Part shown: one piece after another, positions 15,027 to 26,233 of the stretch
Layout of the letters: each line of letters opens with the position of its first letter
How positions within the stretch are numbered: the first letter of the stretch is position 1
Assembly: GCA_027943245.1 (NCBI GenBank)
Contig: JANDJZ010000346.1
Coordinates: 1 to 39,464 of the forward strand
DNA length: 39,464 nucleotides
Direction: 5' to 3'
Origin: Acanthamoeba sp. SK_2022b
Lineage: Eukaryota; Discosea; Longamoebia; Acanthamoebidae
The notes under the pieces: model-generated
What the model was told of the DNA's origin: nothing
Database searches by the model: none
Seen by the model: the letters and a program-made list of their open reading frames with translations, nothing else
Position numbers and translations under genes: made by a program

Positions 15027-17120
15027 CTATCAGGAATATAGTGGATGACGTCACCAAAGCACGCACGCAAAACCCGACGTACTCGCCCGACGGCAAGTAC
15101 CTGGCCTACCAGTACGTGCTCGCTTGCGTTGGCCCCCAGGGCTTTGTGACAAAGCCTTGTTCTCACCGAGGGGCGGCGCAGAGCGATGGAGCGTCCTGGC
15201 TTCGAGGCCGATCGCCTGCACGTCAACCTATACGACCGACACCAAAAGACCACGGCTCCCCTCACCACCCACGTACCCGTTCGCCCACGTCGAGGTAGCT
15301 GCAAGCAATGATGAGGGGTTCGCTCACGCCACGATCGTGCACGCGTCATCGCTGGCTGCGTGCAGTGGGACAGGTCGGTCGATGGTGTCCTGTGGTCGCC
15401 CGACAGCCAGTACCTCGTCGTCGACGCCTCGGACAATGCCAGCCACAAGCTGTGGACCGTCAGGCATGTCCCCATTGGTCGCCACGTGGTGATCCCCCTT
15501 CCGCCTCTCTGTATGTGGCCGCTCGCTGACCGCGTCCTGATCGTCAACAGCGTGCCCTCGGGAAAGGTCGAGGAGCTGGTGGGCCAGGGACACAACGCGA
15601 ACCCTCAGTGGGCCAGCTCCAACCTGCTGCTCTTCTCGCAGGTGCGCGTGGAATTCTGGAATTGCATTGCAACGACACTGTTACTTACCTTTTTTGCGAC
15701 GTGTCGACATTTATGTGTCCTTTTATATAAAAGGATTCGTTTATGTCGCCGGCCGACCTGTGGTCGATCCGGATGGACAACAGGCAGGTGTCGCGTCTCA
15801 CCAACATCAACGCCGACATGCAGCGCGAGACCCTCATGTCGACGCCCACCTCGTTCACCTTCGCGGGCGCCGGCGACCCCGTGCAGGCGTGGCTCTTCAA
15901 GCCGGTCAACTTCGAGGCCGGCAAGAAGTACCCGCTGGCCGTCCTCATCCACGGCGGGCACGTGCCACCACAACCACTGCTCTTTCTCTTTTCGTGTTTT
16001 GCGCAAATGATTGGTTGTAGCTCATTGGTTGGTTTGTTGTTTCTCGCGTTTTGATTGGTTGGTGGCTGCAGTCCGCAGGGAGCCTGGGAGGACTCCTGGT
16101 CCTACCGCTGGAATCCTCAGAACTTGGCCGGTCACGGTACGTGATTGCTCCCCGGTGTGGCCCCCTTGGCCTGTATGCAGGAGCTGATCCTGGGAGCCCC
16201 CCTCCCCAAAGGCTACGGCGTGGTCGCCATCAACCCGCACGGCTCGACCGGCTGGGGCCAGAACTTCACCGACGCCGTCTCTGGCGGTGCGTGGTTTTTT
16301 CCCAAGTTTTAATTTATATTTATAATTTATAATTTATACTTATATTTGTATTTATAAGCTCAACGTGCACGTTGCTACTTGCGCGTCCTCATCAGATTGG
16401 GGCGGTCGTCCGTTTGAGGACATCATGAAGGGCGTCAAGCACACCCTGCTCCAGAACGACTGGATCGATAGCACTCGCGTTGGTGCCCTGGGTGCCTCGT
16501 ACGGCGGCTACATGATCAACTGGATCAACGGCCACACGCAGGACTTCTTCAAGTGCCTCGTGTGCCACGACGGCATGTTCAACACACTCTCCTCCTACTA
16601 CGCCACGGAGGAGCTCTTCTTCCCCGAATGGGAGTTCAAGGGTACCCTCACTCCAGTTTTGTTGATTTATTGCTTTTTTTAAAATATTATAATTTTATTT
16701 ATTTATTTATTTATTAATTTACATCTGTTTTTCAGGCACACCATGGAAGAGCCTGGACTTGTACAACAAGTGGAACCCGGCCGCCCATGCGGACAAGTGG
16801 AGCACGCCCACGCTGGTCATCCACGGCGGGATGGACTTCAGGCTGCCGGTGACCGAGGGCCTGAGCGCCTTCACGGCCCTCCAGAGGCGCAACATTCCCT
16901 CCAAGCTGCTCATCTTCCCCATGGAGAACCATTGGGTTCTCAAGCCCCAGAACAGGTGCGAGCAGTGGCACACTCACCCCCCCCCCCGCTCTTTCTTCAT
17001 CGCCAGCCTGGTGTGAGAACGCCTGCCTAATCGATCACCATTGTGGTGCTTTTTGTAATGTGTAGCATCATGTGGTACGACAATGTGCTGGAGTGGCTCG
17101 ACCAATGGCTCAAGCAGTGA
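13503..17120 (+). CDS. S9-family serine peptidase, dipeptidyl-peptidase V-like, secretory
   Basis: Fifteen exons give about 715 aa: 13503–13721, 13812–14064, 14204–14302, 14458–14661, 14778–14907, 15034–15111, 15182–15272, 15366–15463, 15551–15641, 15734–15957, 16072–16136, 16212–16286, 16396–16641, 16736–16955, 17066–17120. A hydrophobic N-terminus (residues about 14–30) suggests secretion or a lysosomal route. A beta-propeller follows, with repeated blades such as SPNGQLAAF, RWSPDSAHLVF, WAPDGKEIAF, YSPDGKYLAY and LWSPDSQYLVV. The C-terminal alpha/beta-hydrolase has YRWNPQNLAGHG, the nucleophile Ser577 in GASYGGYM, Asp658 in GGMDFRLP and His690 in ENHW, the S9 triad. Length and order fit DPP V-like S9C enzymes that release dipeptides from peptides. 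Introns at 15464 and 15958 start with GC, not GT; for the first, reading through the 87-nt intron would also stay in frame. Intron 3 contains a long (GTT)n. Confidence 0.92.
14336..14414. repeat. (GTT)n microsatellite in intron 3 of the peptidase gene
   Basis: About 26 uninterrupted GTT units lie between exon 3 (ends 14302) and exon 4 (starts 14458). A smaller (AAT)n array lies in intron 5 of the same gene at about 14995–15022. Confidence 0.95.
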
Positions 17121-17347
17121 ACGGCAGACGTCCCATGCACTTTTCTGCTCAGAGCCTTCGCGTGAAGGTGGCTTGCCCTTGGGTGTCTGTGTGGCATGTT
17201 GGGCATGTCTAGGGGTAAATTGGTAATTTTATAACAAATAGCCATAGGCCTTGTTTGGAGGGATAAGAGAGAGAGAGGGAGGTAAAGAGAGTAGAGCGAG
17301 GTATGGACATGTCGATCACAATATGTGATGCGGGAAAAAAGAGCGGC

Positions 17348-18672
17348 TTACTGGCAGCCGAGAGAACCGAGGGTGACGGTGGGCTTGGCGGCGGGCGACG
17401 AGCCGGCCAGACGCACGACGACGCCAGCACCCTGGGTGGCACCAGCCTGGAGGGAGCCGTAGTTGAAGGCAACGTTGAAGGCGTTGGTGGAGCCCTGCCT
17501 GTTCAGCTCCCAGAACTGAGTGATGGTGGCGCCTTCCTCGGCCAAGGTGAAGGTGAGGACGCCGCCGTTGAGGGGACGCTGGCCGTTGTTGGCGAGGGTG
17601 AGGTCGAAGATCTGGAAGGTGTAGCCGGCGTCGGTCCACACGCCACCAGCGGCGGCTGAGCGGGCAGTAGCGGTCACGGTGGCGCTGCAGCCGTTGGCAG
17701 GGCTAGGCTGGGGGGTGGCGACGATGGTCGGGGCGGCGGAAGGCGAAGGGCTGGGGCTGGCGGGGGCGGCCGAGGGCGAAGGGTTGGCAGTGGGGGCACC
17801 AGCGCAGGTCACTGAGTCGGTGGTGACGGCGGGGGCGGCGGGCTGGCCAGCGGAGATGGGAGAGCGAAGGACGTAGCCAGCACCGAGCGAGGCGCCGACC
17901 TGGAGAGGGCCGTAGGTGGTGGAGGTGACGAAGGTGGAGCCGCACTTGCGCTCGATGTTCCAGAACTGGCTGATCTCCTGGCCGCTGGCGAGGGCGATGG
18001 TGAGCTGGGCGCTGTTGACGGCCTGGTTGCCGTTGTTGACGATCGTAAGGTCGAAGAGCTGGAACTGGTAGGCACCATCGGTCCAGCTGCCGCCGGCGCT
18101 GGCCGAGCGAGCGGTCTGGGTGACGCCCACGCTGCAACCAGTGGGCTGGGGCGTGGCGACGATCGACGGCGCGGCGGAGGGCGAGGCCGAGGGAGCGGCA
18201 GGCGAAGCGCTGGGGCTGGCGGGAGCGGCCGAAGGCGAGGGCGTGGCCGAAGCGGCACCGCAGTTGATCGAGGCGACGGTGATGGCGGCCTGCGAGGCGG
18301 ACTCCCAGATGTAGCCGAACTGGTGGGTCTGGCCAGCGACGATGCCGCCGTTCTGGACGCGGTACTCGGGCAGGGCGAAGAGACCGTTGGACTGGTTGGT
18401 GAGCTCCCAGAACTGGACGATCTTGGCGCCGGTGATGGAGAGCTCGAGCGACTTGACGGCCTCGGAGCCGGCGGTCAGCTGGACATTCCACTGGGAGAGG
18501 TTCTTGCCCTCCTGCTGCCATGCGCTGCCGAGGGTCTGTTTGACGCTGACGCTGCAGTCTGTCAGGGTGTTAGCATTATAAAGCCGGCAGTGGGAAGAAC
18601 GTGTGCGGCCGTACCAGCAACGGCGTAGGCACAGAGGGCCGCCAAGAGAGCGAGGAGAAGAAACTGCTTCAT
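17348..18672 (-). CDS. Cyst-wall 'Luke'-type lectin with three CBM49 cellulose-binding modules
   Basis: Two exons, 18672–18615 and 18558–17348, give 422 aa. The first encodes a signal peptide (MKQFLLLALLAALCAYAVAG). Three similar beta-sandwich modules follow at about 20–120, 161–271 and 310–422, separated by Ala/Ser/Pro linkers. Each carries CBM49 hallmarks: an aromatic near the start (SAWQQEG, GSWTDGAY, GVWTDAGY), a LTIVNNGNQ-type strand in the second and third, and an aromatic-rich VQFWELTNQ, ISQFWNIER or TQFWELNRQ strand. CBM49 modules bind cellulose, and three-module lectins of this design are abundant in Acanthamoeba cyst walls (established family knowledge). The single intron has a branch-point-like GCTAAC just before the acceptor. 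A TATA box lies about 70 bp before the start, and expression during encystment is expected by family. It is convergent with the peptidase gene and divergent from the flippase gene. Confidence 0.92.
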
Positions 18673-19448
18673 GTTGTTAGAGTGTGTTGGGGTGCTGCTA
18701 TTGCACTTGTTAGTTTGATGATGTAACAGTGCCAGCGGCACGTTTTTATAGCCTGCTGCAGGCCAGCAATGCCGGCCGGGACAGGGAGTTGGCCTTGAAA
18801 ACCGAGGTACCACTCCCAGAGACTCAGCACTCCCGATACATACGCTCCCTTGAAATGGGCCTTCTTACCGGCAACCGTACTTAAATTTCTGGCAAATAGC
18901 GCTCTACATAACTCAACATTTGACACTCGCCCACTTGGGACTAAGTCGGCAAGATGGGGAGGTTTGAAGCACACAACGATACCGAATAAGAGCTCGGTTT
19001 GCCAGATCAACTTCAATTAGACGGTGCAACGTCTACCTCACACGTTCGTTGTTCGCCAGGTAGGCTGAGGCTATCTTTATTTTTCGTTGTTCTTAGAATT
19101 CAAAATAAACAAATGTTACTGTTGGTGAAGACACGGGGCAAAAAGAAGGACGAAGCGCCGTGTGGTCTCTTCGGTGCTGCTGCGGGCACAAGGGCGGTGT
19201 ATTGGCCGACAGCGAAAAAAGCCGATGCCACATTTCATGAGCGAAGCGGCTGAGATTTCGCGGAGAAATTGCGCTCTCCTGAACCAGAAGGTGGGTGGCC
19301 ATCTCCTCACGTCCCTGCGGCGGCCCTTCACTCTTCTCACCACCAGCTGATCATCCATCACATCTCTCTCGCGGCCTTCCACAGCACAACTAGCCCTTTC
19401 CTCCTCTGCCTACTCATCTGCTTGTCTCTACGTTTTAACCGTCTAAAG
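18673..19448. other. Divergent promoter region between lectin and flippase genes
   Basis: About 775 bp between opposite start codons. It carries the lectin TATA box at 18741–18750 and AT-rich stretches near 19075–19112. Open frames here lack domains, and the one leading into the flippase has no ATG before 19449. I see no second TATA box. Confidence 0.5.
18741..18750 (-). promoter_or_regulatory. TATA box of the lectin gene
   Basis: Read on the minus strand the sequence is TATAAAAACG, about 70 bp upstream of the lectin ATG. That spacing leaves a 5' UTR of roughly 40 nt, which suits a strong, regulated promoter. Confidence 0.7.
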
Positions 19449-22400
19449 ATGCACAAGAGGGCCAAGGTTTGGGCCAAGGACCACCTTGCGGCTACCAAAT
19501 GGACGACACGCTTTCGCAGTAGGGCGCCAAGGAAGAAGGAGAGGAAGATAACCCTCTCCAAGGGCCACCGAGCTGCGGGCGCTGCGTCGGTCTCGTGGTG
19601 GCGTCGTCTTCTGGGCCTGCACGAGGGCGGCTACACGCGTAACCTGCTCGAGCGCGTTCCCTTCCTCCGCCGCGGTCCGCGCGGGCCCTCGCGCGTCGTG
19701 AGGCCCAACACCATGGCCGGCGCGGGCGTGCAGACGCATGCCCCACAGAGCTTCCCGGACAACAAGATTCACACCCACAAGTACACCGCCCTCACCTTCC
19801 TCCCGCTCAACCTCTACGAGCAGTTCAAGCGGCTCGCCAACCTCTGGTTCCTCATCGTCGCCATCCTACACGTACATCGTCAACTCCCTTTCTCTGTCCA
19901 CATGGTTTGCCAAATCGCCAACTGTCTATGGCGTGCGTTGTGTGTTGTGTGCGTGTGTGTGTGTTGTGTGCACACAGCTGATTCCGGAGATATCTTCGCT
20001 GAATCCGGCGGCGAGTTTGATCCCTCTCATCTTCGTGCTGGGCGTGACTGCCATCAAGGAAGCTGCAGAGGACGTCGTACGTCTACTCTACGTGGCCCGC
20101 AAGGTTGCCCTGGCTCACTCGCTCTCCCTTCCCCCCTTCCTTCAGAAACGCCGTGTCCAAGACACGAAGCTGAACAACAGCAAGGTGAAGGTCTATTCGC
20201 CGGCCACCGGGGGCTTCATCAGCTCCAGGTGGAAGGACGTACGTGCCACACTTCCAATCTGCCAGTGGCCCGCTCTCTTCTCCCCTGTAACCCATGCGAG
20301 CGCAGGTCCACGTGGGCGACGTCATCAAGCTCAGGAACGGCGACCAGGTGCCGGCCGACATCCTCCTGCTCAACTCGAGCGACGCGGACGGCCTGTGTTA
20401 CATTGAAACCGCCAACCTCGACGGGTGCCTCCCTCCACCCCGCGTGCAACCATTGCGAGAGGCAACCCTTAACCCTGTTTTTAACTCCGAATCGCCAGCG
20501 AGACGAATCTCAAGATCAGGCAGGCACTGTCCGAGACCATCGAGGCGGTCGAGGATGAGGAGTCGATAGCCTACTTCCAAGGCACTTCTAATCTACAATC
20601 CTGTTGGAGTGTTTATCATTCCAATGGTGAGCCAGCAACTTAACTCGTCCACCAATAGGAGTCGTGGAATGCGAGCACCCCAACGCCGAGCTCTACAGCT
20701 TCGAAGGCACCCTGAGGATGGACTACGACGCCGACCCGGTGCCCATCAACCTCGAGCAGACCTTGTGGCGGGTAACATCCCTCCCTCTCCCTCTCCATCT
20801 CCCCCCCCGCAGCCGTGATTGGCGGCATCGACTTAGCGGTGGCCCCGGTATTGGCGGGGGACAACTTCACAGGGCTGCGCGCTGCGCAACACCGAGTGGA
20901 TCTACGGCATGGTGATCAACACCGGCATGGACACCAAGGTGATGAAGAATGCCAGGAAGCCGCCGTCGAAGCGGAGCACGCTGGAGAAGGACATGAACAG
21001 GTCCATCTTCACCGTGCTCATACTCGGCGTGCTGCTCGCCCTGGTCGCCGCGGTGTTCAACGGCATCTGGACGTCGGAGAAGGGCTTCGACCACTGGTAC
21101 CTCAGCCTGCGGGCGATCCACAGCAGCGCGTTCCTCCACGGCCTGTCCTCGTTCGGCTCGTGGCTCATCCTGCTCAACATCATCATCCCGATCTCGCTCT
21201 ACGTCTACATGGAGATCATCAAGGTGGTCATGGCCTTCTACATCAACTCCGACGCGACCATGTACCACGAAGAGACCAACACGCCGGCAAGGGCCAACAC
21301 GTCCAACCTGGCCGAAGAGCTCGGCCAGATTGAGTACGTGTTCTCCGACAAGACCGGCACACTGACCAGCAACCAGATGAACTTCATGCGCTGCTCCGTT
21401 CGCGGCCGCCTCTACGGCTACCCGCCCGACCGCATCTTCGAAGAGGACGGCAGCCAGGTTCGAGTCTCGTCGACATCACCGCTTCGACTCATCCATCGTG
21501 ATGAGGGAGGGGCCTAACGTATTTGTTGTCCTTGTTGGCGTGACGTGGCATGGCGCTGTCTTGGGAGCAGCCCGATCAGGTGTTCATCTATGACGACCCC
21601 GACCTGCTCGAGTCGATCCACGGCGACAAGTACGAGAGCGAGGAGGCGCGGGACACGCATCTCTTCTTCCGCTCGCTGGCGCTCTGTCACTCGGTCGTCA
21701 TCGAGCGCCACGGGTCCGAGCCCGAGCAGGACCAGGACCAGAACGACGACGGCACCGACCGCGAGATCGACCAGGCCGAGCTCGACCTCAAGTCCGGTAA
21801 GTCGAGCTCTCTCCCTCTCCAGCCCTTGCTCAAAAGTGTCGACACGCTGATGAGCATGTGTGGAATGCACAGAGGCCCGCATCGAGTATCAGGCGGCATC
21901 GCCCGACGAGGCTGCGCTCGTGATTGGCGCCCAGAAGCTGGGCTTCGAGCTCTACGTAAGCCCCCCCAGCGCAAGGGGCGTCCGCCATGCTTGGGACTGA
22001 CGTTCGTGAAATGAATGAACGACAACAGGACCGGGACAAGGAGAGCATCTACGTGCGCGTGCAGGGCGTCGAGGAGCGGTGGGAGCTGCTCAACATTCTC
22101 GAGTTCAACTCCGACCGTAAGCGCATGTCCGTCATTCTCCGCGATCCCACCACTGGTACACCTCGGCCTGCCACCAACTACCAGCCCATTCCCCCCCCCC
22201 CCCGCAAACCTCTCACTCGTCTCGCGCAGGGCTGGTCCGCCTGTTCTGCAAGGGCGCCGACAACGTGATCTTTGGTACCTTCATGCGTTGTAGCCAATCG
22301 CGCGTTGTTGATCACTGACCGCCGTCGTGCACGCGCAGAGCGACTCGCTCCGGGCCAAGAGGAGCTGAAGAACGGGACCTTTGATCACCTGGCCACGTTC

Positions 22401-25400
22401 GGAAGCGAAGGCCTGCGCACGCTGGTCTTTGCCACGCGCGTCATCCCGTCCGACGAGTACGACGCCTGGAACGAGCGCTATCGCCAGGCCGCCCTCAAGA
22501 TCTACGGGCGCGAGGAAGCCGTACGTCGACGACCGCCTACGAGGAAGCCAGTTAACGAAGCTGATGACGTGTGTTTGTTGTCGACACATGTGTAGATGGA
22601 CGCCGTGGCGGAGGAGATCGAGAAGGACATGGAGCTGTTGGGCGCGACGGCGATCGAGGACAAGCTGCAGGACGGCGTGCCGCAGGCCATCAGCACTCTG
22701 ATGGCGGCGGGCCTCAAGATGTGGGTGCTCACCGGCGACAAGATGGAGACGGCCATCAACATCGGCTACTCGTGCTCGCTCCTGACCCAGGACATGAAGA
22801 CCCTCGTGCTGTCGTCCGAGGAGGTCGAGGAGGAGGAGGGCGAGGGCGAGGACAGCGACTCCGGTCCCAGCGTGGTGTCCCCGCAGACGGCCATTCAAGC
22901 GCTCGACCGCCACTTCCAGCGCCACTTCCCGGGCCAGGTGGAGCCCTGGACGCAGGCCAAGATCGACGAGTTCCTCTTCTCCCTGTCGGCCGGCACGCGT
23001 AAGCCCCTTCGCCTTCTCCCCCCCCGACTGCCCCATGGCCTGACGTGTACTACGCGTGGTCGTGCGCGCAGAGGGCAAGGCGCCGGGAATGCAGGAAAAG
23101 GAACTGCAGGAGTTGCATAGCAACATCAACAATCGCGGCGTCGAAGTCGACCAGTCTGACGGTTCGACGCCATAACCCCCCCCCTCAATTCTATTTCTTG
23201 AATAAGCGCTAATATATATATATATAATATATGGTTCGACGCCAATGCAGAGGACAAGGTCAGCCTGGACGAGGAGGAAGCGCCCGAGTCCGGCGAGTAT
23301 GCGCTCGTGATTGACGGCAAGGCGCTCTCCCAATTCCTGCCCTCGTCTGGCGCCTACAACGAACTGTCGGCGCGCTTCCTGGAGCTCGCCATGCGCTGCA
23401 AGGCCGTCATCTGCTGTCGCGTGTCTCCCCTCCAGAAGGTGACGTCATCCCCCCCCCCAAAGCTCGCACTTGGCGTTGCTGACTCGCCCAGCGCATGTGT
23501 GTCACACTCGCAAATTGAATGCAGTCGCTGGTGGTGAACCTGGTCAAGAAGGGGCTGAAGGCCACCACGCTGTCCATCGGCGACGGAGCCAACGACGTGC
23601 CCATGATCCAAGCCGCCAACGTCGGTACGTCGCAATCTCACGAGGCAAACTTTGTCGACTTGGCAAATGTGACGATGGCTGATGGCCTCGCCGGTGGCTA
23701 CAGGCGTGGGCATCAGCGGCAAGGAAGGCCGCCAGGCGGTCATGGCCGCCGACTACGCCATCGCCCAGTTCCGCTTCCTGGTGCGGCTGCTCGCTTGGCC
23801 AAGGGCCAGTGTCTGGTGACATCGACTAACCCCGAGCGCGCGCATGCGTGAGTGCAGGTGCCCCTGCTCCTGGTCCACGGCCAGTGGTCGTACAGGCGCA
23901 TGTGCAAGCTGGTGCTGTATTCGTTCTGGAAGAACATGCTCTTCGCCATCACCAACATCTGCTTCGGCTTCTACTCTGCCTTCTCCGCACAGGTAGCTTA
24001 CTTATACGCCCCGCTCTATCTTTGCAATCAACGACAGTGCGTCTGACTCCGATGACCTTCAAATCGACAGACGTTGTACGACAGCTGGGTGGTGTCTTTC
24101 TACAACATCCTGTTCACCGGCCTGCCCATCTTCCTCGTCGCTGCCTTTGACCAGGTATGCGCGTTGATTTGTCGTCGACAATGCTATGCTCCAAGCGAAA
24201 CTCACCTGACATGTTTGTCGCCGCAGCCCATTTCGCGCAAGCAGATCATGGACTACCCGCCGCTCTACCGCAACGGCATTCGCCACCAATCCGTATGGAC
24301 TCATCTCCCATCACCGCTCTCATCTTGGTTAAGGCCCGTTCCGTTCGCCTGGCTGCTCACACTCCCCTTTCCGCCAGTTCTCCTCGTTCAAGTACTGGCA
24401 GTGGCAAGTGTGGGCCATCGTGCAAGCGATCATCATATCCATGTTCTCCATCGCTGCCTTCCGAAACGACATCCTGGTTAGTCCCTTTCACTTCTTCTGC
24501 TTCTTCTTCTATTGGTTCGTTTTAATCGTTGCTTTATGTCCTAAATCGCGGCGTGTGCGATAACAGCTGGGCAACGGTCAGACGCTGGATGTCTTTGCGC
24601 TTGGACTGGAGCTCATGACGGCCGTCATCCTCACCGTCAACGTGAAGATCTTCCTCGTCACCAAGTACGGCCGTCAACTCCGCTACGCATCTACTCCACG
24701 ATGATATCTAATCGCGCGCATGTTTACTTATATCTGGCCAGCACGTGGACCGTGTGGAACCACCTTGCGGTGTGGGGCAGCGTGGCGGCGTGGTTCCTGT
24801 TCATCATCCTCTACTCGCCCATCCCGACCTCCAACCTGCTGGGGCCCAACCTCATCGGGTGGGTCACCTACAAGGCCATGTCCTCGGCCTTCTACTGGCT
24901 CGGGGCCATCCTCATCACCGCGTGCGCCATCCTGCCCGACCTCGTCTACTGCTAGTACGCGCCTACCTCCCTTCTCCCTCCCCTCGCCGTGTGACCAGAC
25001 ATGCTCACCCACCTGGTGTGATATGTTGTCGACAGTTTGAGGCGCACCTACCTCCCTGAGAACTACCACATCATCCAGGAGATGCACCTGCTCAACGAGG
25101 AGGACCAGCGCAAGATGCGCCGCAGGGAGCGCGCCAAGCGCATGCGCCGCAAGCTCACCAGCCTGGTCAAGCGCAGGCGTGTCACCTGTACGCAACGCAG
25201 CCATGCGCTCCTAGTGTTGGTTGGTCGGTGTCGAGCATCTACTGACCATGTGCGCGCGCGTGCAGACACGGGCTTCGCGTTCGCGCAGGCCCCCGGCGTG
25301 AGGGACGTCATGCTCACGCTCGGCCTCGCGCCCGTTCCGTCGGAGAAGAAGAAGGAGGAGACCAAGCAGCAGCAGAAGCAGCGGGACGTGTCGGAGGACG

Positions 25401-25501
25401 AGGACGAGGACCAGTTGTCCGTGCCCGAGACCACTCGACGTGGCGCCAGGGAGGAGGAGGCCTACCACGACGATCTCACGACCGAACACAACGACCACTA
25501 A
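19449..25501 (+). CDS. P4-type ATPase, phospholipid flippase
   Basis: Twenty-five exons give about 1,372 aa: 19449–19871, 19978–20076, 20146–20238, 20306–20424, 20499–20581, 20659–20771, 20873–21457, 21571–21796, 21873–21955, 22029–22155, 22230–22274, 22339–22520, 22596–22998, 23072–23161, 23251–23438, 23525–23624, 23704–23780, 23858–23992, 24071–24154, 24227–24292, 24378–24476, 24567–24664, 24742–24954, 25036–25187, 25266–25501. P4 signatures are complete: DGETNLK (actuator, Glu246), phosphorylated Asp469 in [48 protein letters not shown] and [22 protein letters not shown] ends the membrane domain. The enzyme moves phospholipid from the outer to the cytosolic leaflet; the clade cannot be fixed by eye. 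Unusual parts are a basic N-terminus of about 90 aa, an acidic insertion ([12 protein letters not shown]) after the P domain hinge, and a charged C-tail. Intron 5 appears to be GC–AG. ATG 19449 is the first in its frame. Confidence 0.95.
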
Positions 25502-25535
25502 AACGCGTGTGCGTCAGCAGAGTCGGTTCCATGGC

Positions 25536-25541
25536 AATAAA
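25536..25541 (+). terminator. Polyadenylation signal AATAAA
   Basis: A canonical AATAAA lies 35 nt after the flippase stop codon and about 160 nt before the next start codon, so the 3' end of this gene and the promoter of the ROCO gene share less than 200 bp. Confidence 0.6.
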
Positions 25542-25697
25542 AACATGTAAATACTGAAAAGTTGTTATTGGGCGGTGGGTAACTAACACCTTCCGACACT
25601 GCCACTGTTGCTTCGCCATCTTCTTCACTTGATTTCAAGGCCTTTGTCGCGCATCTCAGAGGATCAGCGAGAGGTAGAGGGAGGTTGTGGGGGAAGG

Positions 25698-26178
25698 ATG
25701 GCATCCATCTTTCGGGAGACGCAAGAGCAGCTGAAGGAGATTATAATCCGAGACATCAAACAGCTGAAGGAGCTGCCGCAAGACATCATTGACACACCTG
25801 ACTTTCGCACCGTCATTCAGGGGCACTTCAACGAGGTCCATACCATAACTCACTCCCCTCGTCGTCTTCTCTCTTCCCCCCCCCAACCGTCATTTTTCGT
25901 TCTCAACATAATAATCCTTTTCTTTTTTCTGCTTAATTAATAAATAAATAAATAAATAAAATGTATTGCGTGTCTAGTTCAAAACAACTGCGCTGCATGA
26001 GGCCTGCTTTCGGGGGTTCACTCCCAACGTGAAGATACTGGTAGAAAAGGGCGCTCCGCTCGATGCCGTACGGCCCCTTACTCCTCCTACTAGGAGCGGC
26101 TTCCTCCGCCTCTAACTTTTTCTGGGTCGTCACACTACAGGAGGACACGGTTCGCGATGACTCGCTTGTGTGTGTGGT

Positions 26179-26233
<55 letters not shown>

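Noticed and set aside
16150..16211. Longer exon start at the ATGCAG acceptor giving ELILGAPLPK before YGVV
   Set aside because: The phase does not fit the preceding exon, whereas the acceptor at 16211 gives the conserved AGHGYGVVAINPHGS.
23160..23175. Possible tRNA T-loop (GGTTCGA) in the flippase intron
   Set aside because: No acceptor stem, D-loop or anticodon arm can be built around either copy; it is the repeat flanking the intron.
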